Assembly (NCBI GenBank): GCA_002205965.3 | Contig: NADL03000496.1 | Coordinates: forward strand, 186,001-250,000 | Reading direction: 5' to 3' | Source of the DNA: Kappaphycus alvarezii | Lineage: Eukaryota; Rhodophyta; Florideophyceae; Gigartinales; Solieriaceae | Length of the DNA stretch: 64,000 bases | In this document: positions 52,949 through 63,674 of the stretch, piece by piece | Numbering within the stretch: position 1 is the stretch's first letter | Layout: each line of letters starts with the position of its first letter | Program-made: the position numbers and the translations under genes | Notes under the pieces: generated by a model | Told to the model about the DNA's origin: nothing | What the model saw: the letters and a program-made list of their open reading frames with translations, nothing else | The model's database searches: none

Positions 52949-54440
52949 TTGTTCTACTTATACTTTCCCGCCCCGGCTCGCCCTGACGTTTTCAACGTCC
53001 TCGCTCATCGCCGTCTGACGTGTCCGGACCTATACGTCGCGCCGCTTACGCTCACACAGCACTGCTCTACGCTGGACATCTCTGCCGCCCAGGGTGTGGC
53101 CACCCGCCTCCAACGTGAAGCGGCTCGCCTGGTGAGCCCCAAACTGCGCTCGTGGGTTGCCCCCCACGTCCGCAACGCCATGCGATCGCCCTCCGTCACG
53201 ATGCCCGCCTCATTGCTGAGGCGCGCCGCCCGACCCGCGGGATTCCCGCCCGCACGCCCGCCCAAACACCGGCCCCAAATCCCGTCAAACCCACCGCCCC
53301 GGCCCCGACCAAACCCGTCCGACCTCACCCGGCCCCGCACAAGCCCCCAAACGCCCCAACGGGGGCACACCATCCTCCCCCCTGCCGCTCCCCGCCCCGC
53401 CCTCAACACACATCCGACCTCACACTTCGGTCCCCGGGCTCTTCCCCGTCGGCGTCAAAACGCCGATGCCCCGCAACCGAAGACGCCCAGGCGTCGGAGT
53501 TTCTTATGGTGCCCAACGCACCACTGGCGCCCACGGCCGTTCTCCCTCCCACCGTCGCCCCGCGCAACGATGGGTAAGGAGTCCGCATCGCACGTTCCCA
53601 TGCAGCCGTTGATGGCTGGCATACAAGGTGCGGAGGAGCCCCACCACAGCCAAGAGGCCAGTCGGCCTAACTCCGCTCCTCCCCACCATGGACGGTCCAC
53701 CCCATGGAATCGGACCCCCGCCGCATGATACATCGGCGTCATTCCCCTTGCCCACTCCCCTGGAAATCCTCTCAACACCCTACCGCGACACGGATATCTT
53801 CCAAGATATCCCGCCCCTGCCTCACCAATTTATCCTCCTGTTTATCAAGTGGTCAAAGCTGCGGCGAATGCTCGTGGGGAAGACGCCACTCAACGAGCAT
53901 TCCTTCACCTCCACATGCTGCCCACGGCTGTCCTCCGTCGCTGTCTTCGGGAGAGCGCGGATGGCGGGACCCCAAGAGCCAACGGATCGCCCTCCGAGAA
54001 CGCCTCCGTCGTGCGCACACGGGCTCACAGTGGGGAGCACTCTGGGCCGAAGCTCTCGCAGCTCATCAGCTCGGCTTGAATGGTGGGAAGAAACACGCTG
54101 TACGCCCCAACAGTCCCCGGCGACATCGGGCGCGCCCGTCGTGCAGAGGCCCTTTGCGCTGATGCGCGATATGGTAAGGCCATGCGCGCCCTCCACAATG
54201 GCCCGCTCGCCGACGTCAACGACCCGGCGACGATTCAGCGGCTCCGGGATCTGCACCCGTCCCCGCCGAGCCCTGTCTCGCCGCTCCCGGAAGGACGGCT
54301 CCCGCCGCCCCCGTGCATCACTGAGGCTGCTGTGGAACACGCGGTCCGCGGCGTCCCGCGGGACACCACCGCCGGACCCGAACGAACGCCGTCCCGCTGG
54401 TTCCACCTCTGGTTAAGACTCGCGTCAGTCCTGAGCCGGC
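52949..54440 (+). pseudogene. LINE-F N-terminal region, right arm
   Basis: Open frame 52949-53728 begins in the YFPAPARPDVFNVLAHRRLT region and covers the Pro/Ala-rich part; the continuation (HGIGPPPHDTSASFPLPTPL) is reached from 53628. Compared with the left arm the frame is kept further upstream here, so the two copies complement each other for reading the protein. Confidence 0.65.
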
Positions 54441-55480
54441 GTGACCGGTCTGCGTGTCCTGACACAGCTCGTTTCCCGGCTCGCACGGGGGGAACTCCCG
54501 GACGCTGTGCTTCCCCTCGTGGCAGCGGCGACGCTCCTCCCGCAGCCGACTCCCGACAAGGTCCGCCCGATCGCCATCGGGTCTGTGCTTCGCAGGATAG
54601 TGACGAAGGCACTGCTCCCGCCGCAATAGCCGATTCACACTCGGTTCTGTCGCCGCATCAGACGGCCAACGGTGTTAAAGCCGGGTTGGACTCTATTGTC
54701 ACGACACCCACGACACTACGCCGCTTCTCCGCCACCCCGAACGTCGCCACGGTCCTCATAGACGCTAACAACGCCTTTAACCGCGTTGATCGGCAGTCTA
54801 TGCTGGACCACCTACCAATGCTCGCCCCCTCGCTAGCCCGCTTCGCAAACATGATCTACGGCCGAATGCAACCGCCATTGCTTGTCCCGAACCGGGATCG
54901 CACCGTCATACCAAGTGCCCAGGGCACCCAACAGGGTGACCCGGCCAGCATGTTGTTGTTCTCGCTAACGATCCAACCCCTCATCCGTCGGGTTGCTGAG
55001 ATCCCCAACATTGCTCTCTGCCAATGGTACGCCGATGACGGCACGATCGTCGGGAACCTTGGCGCCATCCGTCAGGCGCTCAGGCTCCTTGCCCGAGATG
55101 GTCCCACGGTTGGCTTCCATGTCAACCACGAAAGACACGCATATATGGCCTCACGTCATGCCGCAGGATCGAGCAGCCCTCTTAGCGGAATTCCCTCTCG
55201 CAGAATGCTCGCGGGACGGCTTTCCGCTTCTAGGGGCCCCCATTGGGAACAAAGCGTTCACGGAGAGTTTTCTCCGGTCCAAGATTGCTCAGTGCCGCCG
55301 TACCCTGGACCGCCTCCTGCTGGTCCGCGACGCCCGCGCCCGGTTCCACATGCACCGGATCTGTGCCTCTGCATGCCTCCTATCGCATGCATTCAAGCTC
55401 TCAGATCCGCGCTTAGCAGTCCGCCGCAGAAGAATTTGATGATCTACAACGGTCATCATATGAAAAGTTACACGGCATAG
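54080..55480 (+). pseudogene. LINE-F reverse transcriptase, right arm (466-codon open frame)
   Basis: Contains LCADARYGKAMRALHNGPLA, VRGVPRDTTAGPERTPSRWF, motif A VLIDANNAFNRVDR, motif B GTQQGDPASMLLF and motif C WYADDGTIVGN. About codons 115-190 and those after NHERHAY are translated out of frame, as shown by the correct RT wording in other frames (LLPQPTPDKVRPIAIGSVL at about 54530-54590; HVMPQDRAALLAEFPLAE at about 55150). The open frame therefore overstates how intact the enzyme is. Confidence 0.88.
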
Positions 55481-55799
55481 CTCTCACGGACCGAGCCTGG
55501 GACCAAGTCTGCCTCCCCATGCACCTCGGAGGTCAGGGCTTCGAAAGCATCGCCTCGTGCCTCCACGGCGCTGCCGCCGCCAGCATCATTGATGCTGCGC
55601 CCGCACGGCAGCGAACTTCCGCATACGCCACGCCGCGTGCTTGTGCACTTGCTTCTGGCCGCTACCGCGGCGACCGGTCCTTCCTCCTCCGTCAGGCTGG
55701 GCCTTCTCTCCGCCGTTTCGCCCTCTCCATCCCCGGATAGTCGACCTTTCCACCCTTGACCCTCCAACTCTAGCTGCTTCACCCACCAACACTCTAACC

Positions 55800-56660
55800 C
55801 TTCTCAAACGGGTGCAGCAAGAGGCGCGGGCAAGAGTACATTGGCACGACGACTCCTGGGAAATGCCCCAAACCCGACCGCCACACAGCGACGCCGACAT
55901 TCGACATCGCATCCGTGGCCTAGCGTTCCGCCGCAGCCCCGCTGCGGCGTTTCTCTTCGCTCACCCCACGGCAGCTACGAAGGTCCACACCACACACTGG
56001 CAGACCATGCTCCGCCGTCACCTCGGACTGCCAGTGTATGATGACTCCATGCCCTCAACTGCCACCACTGTGACCACCCCTTGGACACCCTCGGGGATCA
56101 CGCCGCCGACCTCTGCTGCCCTGGTTTCGGCCGTCGTCACCGCCATAACTCGCTGTAATGCGATTGCGACACACGTTACCCGCGCCGCGGGTCTGGATAC
56201 TCGGCACGAGGTTCCGTTTCGTCCCGGGCACTGAGCTCCGGCCCGCCGATATCCTTGTACAACCGCCCCCAACCCCGGAAGGCACAACGTTGCGCCCCAT
56301 TGCCTGTGACATCACTGTCGTCTCACCGTTTAAGGCCGCAGTTCGCACCAAGGCGACCCAGGTCGCCGGAGGCGCTGCTGAACTGGCGGCCCGCGATAAG
56401 GTCACAACCCTGGAACGCAACATCCGCCCGACGCCTCCCCGCTCCCTCAAAACTGGCCATCTCTCTGGCCTTACACGCCGAACTTCACATTTCGACCTCT
56501 GGCGTTTGATTCCCTAGGTGCCCCTTCCCCCGGAACTATTGCATTTATCGAGGAGTTGGTTCCACGGATCGCGTCCAAGTGTCACTCGACAGTTGGCGTT
56601 ATCCGCCGCGTATCTACCAGCGACTGAGTTGCACCCTCTGGTCATCCATCGCTGAAGCAT
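55800..56660 (+). pseudogene. LINE-F zinc motif, RLE and C-terminal piece, right arm
   Basis: RIRGLAFRRSPAAAFLFAHP, then a damaged zinc motif; VPGTELRPADILVQPPP, ACDITVVSPFKAAVRTKA and DKVTTLERN of the nuclease (56158-56517). Past the stop, in another frame, FIEELVPRIASKCHSTVGVI and RRIYQRLSCTLWSS are readable, so the ancestral ORF went on to about 56660. Confidence 0.82.
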
Positions 56661-56769
56661 CCTGTCGCGAGCCCCGATGCGCATGGTCGACGAAGCACAC
56701 CCGGTTAGTCTTAACCGTATATTAGGACGTGCGCAGTCCCCAGTAGATACTGAACGCATTAAACTTTCT

Positions 56770-57031
56770 TTCGTCGAAGGCGGTCGCTGCACGTGGCGAC
56801 GTGGACCACCCGGTTAGCACTTAGCTACTAGCAGTATAGTCGGATCCTGCAGCAGACACCCGTTCTACTGATGCCATAAAGTTAACCACACACCCTCTGG
56901 TCATCCATTGCTCAAGCTATCCTGCCCCGAGCCCCGATGCGCATGGACGACGAAGTGCATCCGGATAGGTCTTAGCCGTGTAGAATGGACGAGCGCAGTC
57001 CCCAATAGATACTGAATGCATTAAACTTCTT
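56770..57031 (+). repeat. 260-bp module M1, right arm
   Basis: Mirror of 16595-16856, directly after the LINE-F 3' end. Confidence 0.75.
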
Positions 57032-57640
57032 CGCACTACCGCACTGGACCCTCGATATTAATGCAGTAAAGTAAAATTTCATCGTTTGATCCTGCTGCGG
57101 ACACCCGTTTATACTGATACCATAAAGTTTATCTATCTGTCGATGCACATGGCCGACGTGGCCACTAGTTAGCTTCTGAGCTAGCAACATAGTCGGATCC
57201 TGCAGTGGACACCCGTTGTCAAAATACCATAAGTTCTTCCCCGACTGTGGTGCTCAGTTAGCAATATAGTCGGATCTTGCAGCGGACAACCAAATAGTAA
57301 GGGGGGGGGAATTTTGGGTTATTTTAATGCATGGAAGATGTTGTCGGTTATATCCACGCTGGCTAATGCGTTATGCGGGATAAGTCGTCGCTGATGGGTA
57401 ACACTAAGGTACATGACCTTCCTTACAGGGCCAGCTCAATGCCGGCGAGCAGGCATGCCGCGTTGGACATGACGGCCGCAGCAGCGTGCCTTTGGTACAA
57501 ATAGTAATGCCATGAAGTTTTTCTTTTATTCCCTGGACCACTCGGTTTGTTTGGCAACCACCCTCTAAGAAATAAATGCGTAATGTTGGGCCACCCGGTT
57601 AGCACTTAGCCAGCAACTTAGTCGTTTCCTGCACTGACCC
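57032..57640. repeat. nest of LINE-tail fragments, right arm
   Basis: Mirror of 15978-16594, including the insert at 57301-57497. No gene. Confidence 0.6.
57301..57497 (-). mobile_element. 197-bp LINE tail with 10-bp TSD, right arm
   Basis: TSD CAAATAGTAA at 57291-57300 and 57498-57507. Mirror of 16121-16317. Here the LINE C-terminus QRHAAAAVMSNAACLLAGIE is in frame up to its stop. Confidence 0.85.
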
Positions 57641-57650
57641 TTGATATTAA

Positions 57651-57795
57651 AATATTGAGCCGGCTCTGTAAGGAAGGCCATGTACTGTACTGTAGTGTTA
57701 CCCCATCAGCGAACGAATTATCCCGCATAACGCATTAGCCGCGTGGATAAAGCCGACCACATCTTCCATGCATTAAACTAACCCCAAACTTCCCC
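57651..57795 (+). mobile_element. hybrid LINE tail with mismatched flanks
   Basis: One side is CTTGATATTAA (57640-57650), the TSD of left-arm copy b; the other is CTTACAGCTAC (57796-57806), the TSD of copy a. The inside switches from copy-b-like (GTACTGTACTGTAG) to copy-a-like (GAATTATC, AAAGCCGACC, AAACTAACCCC). Mismatched TSDs and a switch point mark recombination between the two tails with loss of about 1.2 kb. Confidence 0.85.
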
Positions 57796-57987
57796 CTTAC
57801 AGCTACGGTGCTTTCGAGCCTTGTTCATCACCGGTCCCGGCGAAAGGCTCAAGCCTGCGATCACAACTGAACTCATGCTATCGAAGTCCAATAGGTTGTT
57901 CTCGCCCTCGGCAGTCCACGACCGAGCACGACTCCGCTCCGTGCGCACATCCTCCGCCTCATCTGTTTTCTCTTCGCTTCCTCACCA

Positions 57988-58101
57988 GTTCCTTCCCCAT
58001 TACTGTGTCGATATACCCTTTTTGAGTTGATTGCGGTTGTCTGGAAAACCATGGATAGACGGGATATATCTTCCAAGAGTAAAACACCCAAACCTTTCCC
58101 C
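57988..58101 (+). mobile_element. LINE tail joined to LINE-D, right arm
   Basis: Mirror of 14302-14416, ending AGTAAAACACCCAAACC and TTTCCCC. Confidence 0.75.
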
Positions 58102-58800
58102 TGCCTGGGAGACGCGGTGCATGTCTTCGAACACCTTCGCATTCCAGAGTCAAAGGTTTTGGCTCCGGAAAAGAGTGACATGCGGTGGGATGCTGCGAGA
58201 CATAGATCAGCGACAGGAGCTGGCACAGTGTCTCAGTAGTTGGTAGCCCAGTTGAGGGTCATTCAATCCGGAGATGTGCGACCAAACCTCGGAAATGGCA
58301 TGTATCGGGAGGCAAGAAAAAGACTGGCAGCTTTGAGGGGTGCCGATTGGGATCCGAGGACTGTCACGGAATTGTGGGAAAGTATCGTGCAGGTTATGGC
58401 ACACCGAAGGGACGTGGGGAGGATCCGGGCCAGGACCCCATAGCATTGTTTTGCCATGTTGATAGAGAACCCGAGTGGCTTTCCACGATCTGGGATGAAC
58501 CGGAGAACCTCAAAACGAGTTTGACAGGAGTGATGATCGTACCGTCGTCGGCGAACCAAGCATTTAGGCGTATGGCGGGAAAGCGGATGAGAGCTGGGTG
58601 GCCAATGGGTGGATGCCAAGGGCAAACAGGATGCTTCCAAGCGGATCTCCCTGTTGGGTGCCTGTGCGACTGTGCAGATTAGTGAACCGAATATGAGGGT
58701 GAATCACCTCATACAAGTAGTGCACACAAAATGGGGCGAGGTCGGAGATATGGGTGCCGTCTTGAGCAAACAACTAAGAGGGGTTAAAGTTGACTCAAAT
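58102..58800 (-). pseudogene. LINE-D RT fragment, right arm (frameshifted)
   Basis: Mirror of 13610-14301. TGTQQGDPLGSILFALGIHP and LGFSINMAK are readable in different frames, so this copy has several indels where the left copy is a single open frame. Confidence 0.82.
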
Positions 58801-59149
58801 CTTTGTAACCACCCTTTTTTCTGAACTCTCCGATATGTTTGCACAACTCTGTCGCCTCTATATCCCTTCCCTCTTGTCGTCTCCGCCGCACTGACCGCCA
58901 CCGCGTGCGCTCGCACCAGCGCTCGAGGGTTTCTTTCTCGCGAAATGCGTACATCCTTCTCTGTTTTTGTTGCTTTCTCTTTTGTTTTTCAAGAATTTTC
59001 TCTCCTGGGTAACGCTATTTCGTGTCTGTGATCTGTGGAAAAGCTCTCGACAGAATTGGCTACTGGCTTTCTTGTGATCTCCTCCTCCTCTCCCTACTGG
59101 CTGGTCCCTGATCTCCCCACAATAGCACCTCCGCGTTAGTCCGCACCTA
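58801..59149. other. no gene seen between LINE-D and LINE-B, right arm
   Basis: Mirror of about 13260-13610. T- and C-rich on the plus strand, with no recognised motif. It may include the 5' end of LINE-B, whose start is not defined. Confidence 0.5.
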
Positions 59150-59206
59150 GCCCGTATTGTTGACCTGGCTCATGCATCGCTCGACTTTCTGGTCACCTCT
59201 GCTTCA

Positions 59207-60973
59207 TTGTTAGACGCAAGTGTTGATCTGTGTGACTCCGCAGCTACAACTGAATTTATTGCGTCCATAGCGACCTCGAGTGCATTCGATGCCCTCCGTC
59301 CGTTGTTCTCTAATACTCAAATTCCGCTCCGTACTCTCTATTCTCAATTCGCTCGTCTGCAAACTCCTGGAGATCGCGCACCCCTACTATTGCGGACGCC
59401 TCTTCTCAGCCTCACATGACTCATACGTATCTGCAGTTCGTCGTCACAGCCTCTCCGCCGAGCCCATTCATCTTTTTCCTGTTCTTGGACGTACTATAAT
59501 TACGGAACATGATTATGAACATGATTAGGAACATAACAGTCGCTCGGGGAAAACCTATCGAAGAATTTTGTCGGCACAGTGCGTACTATCTCTCGCCTTC
59601 TCTTTGGCGGGCACCAGAAGCGGTTCTTTCGTGTCCGTGCACCCCCGGGGTTTCCATTAGCGATCCTTCTCAATTCCGTCGCGCGCTTTCCAGTGGCGGA
59701 TTTCCGGCCTCTGTTCAATAATTTGCACTAGGATCCCCACTATTTCCTTGTTTGTGCTGCGGAACGTGACCTCTGATCTCTTCCTGCTTGCCAACTCTGC
59801 GTTTCTTTCCCTGGCCAAAAACGTCAGATAACTGCGAGCCCCAACAACTCCAGTTCTCTGATATTTTCTCTCTCGATGCCACCTTTCCTGAAGGAGATAT
59901 GGCTACCATCTGTCTGGCTGCGTGCAGAAATCGCTCGTCTCGAATCTTCTGCCTTGCTCGTGGGTCCCTGCGCCCTCTTTCGCCTCCACCCTCCACGATG
60001 TTTATTCCGTCATCTATATCAAAATTTCAAGCTTGCCTGCATACCAAAGCATCGCCCCGCTCTCTCCGCTTCCCGTTTAGGTCATCACTGCCAATCCCCC
60101 TGAACTTCCTACTCTCGCCGCTTCTACTGATGGCTGGACTATCGTCCGCTCTGCCCCTTCTTCGTCCCCCTAACCTGTTCCCACTGCCCCCGGCGTTTCC
60201 CCCTGCTCACGCACTGACCGTTCATTTCCAACGTGCGGTCTCTATAGCTGTCTCGAGTACGTACCGCCTCCTGCTTCGTCTATGGATGAATCTTATTATG
60301 GTACCCCTCTCTCATGCCTCTCCTTCTTCAGTTTCCCGTCGCCCTCGCTCGACGCCACATTCCTCCTGTTGCCGAATCCTGCCCTCTTCCCTCCTTCATC
60401 TCCCTCCTACCTGTGCCTACCGTTACGTGTCTTCCTACTTGCCTCCAATCTGCTTTTAACGAGCTTATGGAAAGTCTCTTCACCTCATTTCTACGCACCG
60501 GAAACAATGCTGACATCGAAGCCTCTTCTCCAGAATTATGCTGTAGGAAAATTGTTACAAGGAAGAATCGAAAAGAAGAGCCACGAAACCGCAATCGTAC
60601 TGCTTTATTTCCATCTATCCACTCCCGCATCCGATCTGCCAAGGCTGGTCGCTGGCACTATCTCATCGAAAGTGCCGCAACGGCATCTGCTCCCTCCTTT
60701 CCTCTTCTTCCCGCGAACCCATTACCCGCTCTGTCGGACACGTCAACTGATATCATAAGGTTCTGTCGGCCAAAGCCGCCCACTCTCTCTGCTGTATACT
60801 CCTCCTGGTCCTTGGACACCGGAAACGCTGCTACTCTGGGAATCTCTCCATACTCCCCATCCTTGCCGTCTAAATCCTCTCCTCCATCCACGCCTCTTCC
60901 TCCCTATCACTTCAACGAGGCGGAAGTGCGCCGCTCCCTCAGATACATCCCTTTCACAGTGCCCGTATCCTAA
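59207..60973 (+). pseudogene. LINE-B N-terminal region, right arm
   Basis: LLDASVDLCDSAATTEFIAS, the Pro- and Ser-rich stretches and RKNRKEEPRNRNRT with SAKAGRWHYLIESAATA follow in the same order as in the left arm, over at least four frames. The acidic FNEAEVRRSLRYIPFTVPV near 60910-60970 marks the start of the RT fingers region. Confidence 0.62.
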
Positions 60974-61456
60974 CGGACTGCGTCCAGGAGTCCTACGCTC
61001 TTTTGCTAATGATCCAGGGGGCCAGAGCTGACCCATTCTTCTCTTTTTTATGTTTTTATGCAATTGCATGAAACATACAGGTTGGTCATTTAGACATAGA
61101 CGCACTTGCATTTGGTCACAGCAGGCATTATCAATACCAAATGCATCGTCCTCACACTTTTTTGTGTGAAGGTGATTACATCAGCAATACTCTAGAGGTA
61201 GTGGTTCAGAACTTGTATATGTGTTGGTTGACCTATCCAAAGTCATTGAAATAAAAGTAACGATTATGAATTACTCAGCTTGACATCTAGTTCTACACGA
61301 CCAAGACTAGCACCTTGGTCTTCGTAAGTTTCGCAACTGACTAACCGCCCGTTTCGTTCAAACCCTATCGAACCCCCCATATCTCTCAGCCTTTACCGAT
61401 TTCCAATTACTGCATCGCTGGAAAATTCCCCTCCCAGTTTACGTCTTCATTCTCCA

Positions 61457-62474
61457 GTGTCCTCCTCCTTGGTATCCCGAAATCTAACAATACTAAGCTA
61501 CGGCCCATTGCTATTTGGAGGAATATACTCCGATTTATCTGTCGTCCCCTCATGCGCCGTGCTTTCCACTGACTTCTACTATTCTCAAATACCTTCATCC
61601 CCATCACCCGGCCGTGGATCTGCAAATGGCTGTGAAGCCATAATACATGCCACTCGTTCTTCGTGGCCACGCATCGCACTTCTCCCTACGTACTGCTTAC
61701 TATTGACGCCCGTAACGCCTTCAACTGTATCGAGAGTGAACGAATTTTGGCCAGTGTCGCTACACAGGCCCCAGCATCGCTCGATTCGTTCACTCCCTCT
61801 TCAGCTCCCCGCCGCCACTTTTTGGAAAACGTTTGGGTGTTTTACTGTTGGATATTTCCGACCTATCCCATGGTTTTCCAGATCTTTGGCATGCTTACAA
61901 TCTTGAGCATTACAGTGACCAGCAAGGGGATCCGCTTAGTATGATACTCTTTGCGATTGCTCTGCAACCACTGATTGACGATTTACTCTCCAAATTTGGT
62001 GACATCGTCAAGCTCCTGACTGCCTACGCAGATGATCTAAATATTGTCGTTCCTTTACTGCACGCTCGTGAAGTCCTCGAATACTTACAGGCTGAAGGTG
62101 CCTCAGCAGGCTTCCATGTTCACTGGAAGAAGACTGAAGCTTGGTGGCCTACTCTCCCGTCTCCCTAAAACCATCTTGTGCGAGATCTCCCTTGCTCTGT
62201 GAATCGTTCGGCTTCTACCGATGTCCTCGGCGCCCCGATTGGTGAAGACTCTGCTTGTTGTCGTTTCTTGCACCTCAAGCACATGTCTACACAACGAATG
62301 TGGCATCAGCTTGGCCGTCTTCAAGATCCCCAATGCAGTTTTCACCTTCTCCGACTCTGTGCCAGCGCATCCCGTCTAATACATCTTCTTCGTCGCACCC
62401 CGCTACACTTAACCTCTGCCGTAGTATCAGTTCATGATGCTGGCAAGCGAAGGGTATTCGAAATATGCATGTGA
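61457..62474 (+). pseudogene. LINE-B RT, right arm
   Basis: TYCLLLT/VLLTIDARNAFNCIESE (motif A), the 60-bp tail insert (near 61825-61890), then QQGDPLSMILFAIALQPLID (motif B), LLTAYADDLNIVVPL (motif C) and DVLGAPIGEDSACC. The LINE-tail insert is the same as in the left arm, with a few bases lost at its edge. Confidence 0.82.
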
Positions 62475-62703
62475 GGCTCTCGGATGATGCGTGGCATTCC
62501 GCTCAATTTCCCTTCCTTAAGGATGATATAGGACTTACTCCTGCCTCCTGGATAGCCAACGCGGCCTACCTTGGTTCTGTTGTCGCCAACCTCCCATCTG
62601 TCCGCCTTCTATATTCTGCGTTCCCCGCCTGTCACCTGATTTCCGCTCCACTCGCTTCTCTCCGTTCTCAGCTGCCCCATACCAGCCGTTTTGCTTCCAA
62701 TCC

Positions 62704-63480
62704 TTGTCAATGCTTTCGCCAGGCCACCAGGAATCCCCTGTGCTCCCCCCTCGTGGCTTGCAGCATGCACTGACTACTGAGCTCGTGGACTACAAGTCTG
62801 ATCGCTTCACGGCATCCCTCACCCCTGTTTCCAAAACGCGTCATGTATTAACCATTGCTTCCTCGTCCTCACTACCCTTCTGCACTCTTCTACTCAGCGT
62901 AACGGTGCCCCGCTGCTCCAGAAGTCTGGATTACTATGGTCTGTTTACGTCTCGGCGAGCCACTTTTCTCTGGATCCCGTTCCTGCACCATATGTTCCCG
63001 TTCAACTGCCGTGCTAGATGTTCACAGTCATCACGCCATGTGTGTGCAGTACTGCGCCGGTAGCGTTCGCCACCACGACGCACTTCGTGACGAACTAGCT
63101 CGGTCCATCCCGCCATACTGCTCTCCACGGTGTTCCCGTTTCTCGGGGGCAGCGCTTTCCAGATCCTTACATCCTTCCTCTGGCTTCCTTGCGGCTCCCA
63201 ACTGACCAGAGAGGAACGCAGGCTCGAATTGACCGCATTATCCTTCTGCTTCTTCCGCGACCCAGCTCCGCCTAGATGTTTTTATTAATGACTCCGAGTT
63301 CGCTGCGAGCCCGCAGGCCTTTGATGTCTCTGTTCATCAGCCCGCACTCATCCGGGTTTCGTTCTTGTCCTCCACATGGCCATATCTCCAAGAAAGAATC
63401 AGAAAACGCCACGATTACCATACTTTTTGCGAATACTACGGACTGGACCTTCACCCCATAACGACCACATCTTCCATGCA
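62704..63480 (+). pseudogene. LINE-B zinc motif and RLE, right arm (frameshifted)
   Basis: Mirror of 8861-9652. CTICSRSTAVLDVHSHHAM and RHHDALRDELARSI are readable. The nuclease part is split by indels near 63200-63330. Confidence 0.75.
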
Positions 63481-63521
63481 TTAAAATAACCCAAAATTTT
63501 CTCCCTTCACCCCATGGTTGC

Positions 63522-63566
63522 AGACCGGATATATCTTCCAAGAGTAAAACACCAAAACCTTTTTCC
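63522..63566 (+). mobile_element. 45-bp LINE tail with 10-bp TSD, right arm
   Basis: TSD CCATGGTTGC at 63512-63521 and 63567-63576. Mirror of 8785-8829. Confidence 0.85.
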
Positions 63567-63585
63567 CCATGGTTGCTGATGTCTA

Positions 63586-63668
63586 CATTGTAAGCCTTTA
63601 CAATCACGACATCCCTTAGGAACAGCTGACCATATTTTTCATGCATTAAAAACACCCCAAATTTCCCC
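63586..63668 (+). mobile_element. 83-bp LINE tail with 9-bp TSD, right arm
   Basis: TSD TGATGTCTA at 63577-63585; the second TSD copy is cut after TGATGT (63669-63674) by the LTR at 63675. Mirror of 8682-8765. Confidence 0.82.
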
Positions 63669-63674
63669 TGATGT

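Larger units (their letters stand above)
52871..56769 (+). mobile_element. LINE-F, right-arm copy
   Basis: Mirror of 21454-25357, not split by Copia-2. Relative to the left copy it has many one- and two-base deletions (for example near 53690 and 53570), so frames break at different points. The unoccupied Copia-2 site GTAGA is at 56743-56747. Confidence 0.9.
59150..63511 (+). mobile_element. LINE-B, right-arm copy
   Basis: Mirror of 8845-13250: N-terminal part 59150-60972, insert 61020-61335, RT 61340-62470, zinc/RLE 62704-63480. More frameshifted than the left copy. Confidence 0.87.
46325..63674 (-). repeat. right arm of giant inverted repeat
   Basis: Reverse complement of the left arm. Arm-specific changes: the piggyBac-like insertion 46547-49385, loss of LINE-E with its flanks (hybrid tail at 57651-57795), and interruption of the outer end by a gypsy LTR at 63675. 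Without the insertion the arm is about 14.5 kb. Confidence 0.93.

Noticed and set aside
8676..63674. The inverted repeat as a fold-back sequencing or assembly artefact
   Set aside because: Each arm has its own complete insertions with proper target duplications and empty sites in the other arm, and the arms differ by many indels. A hairpin artefact would give identical arms. A join of two haplotypes is still possible and is noted as a check.
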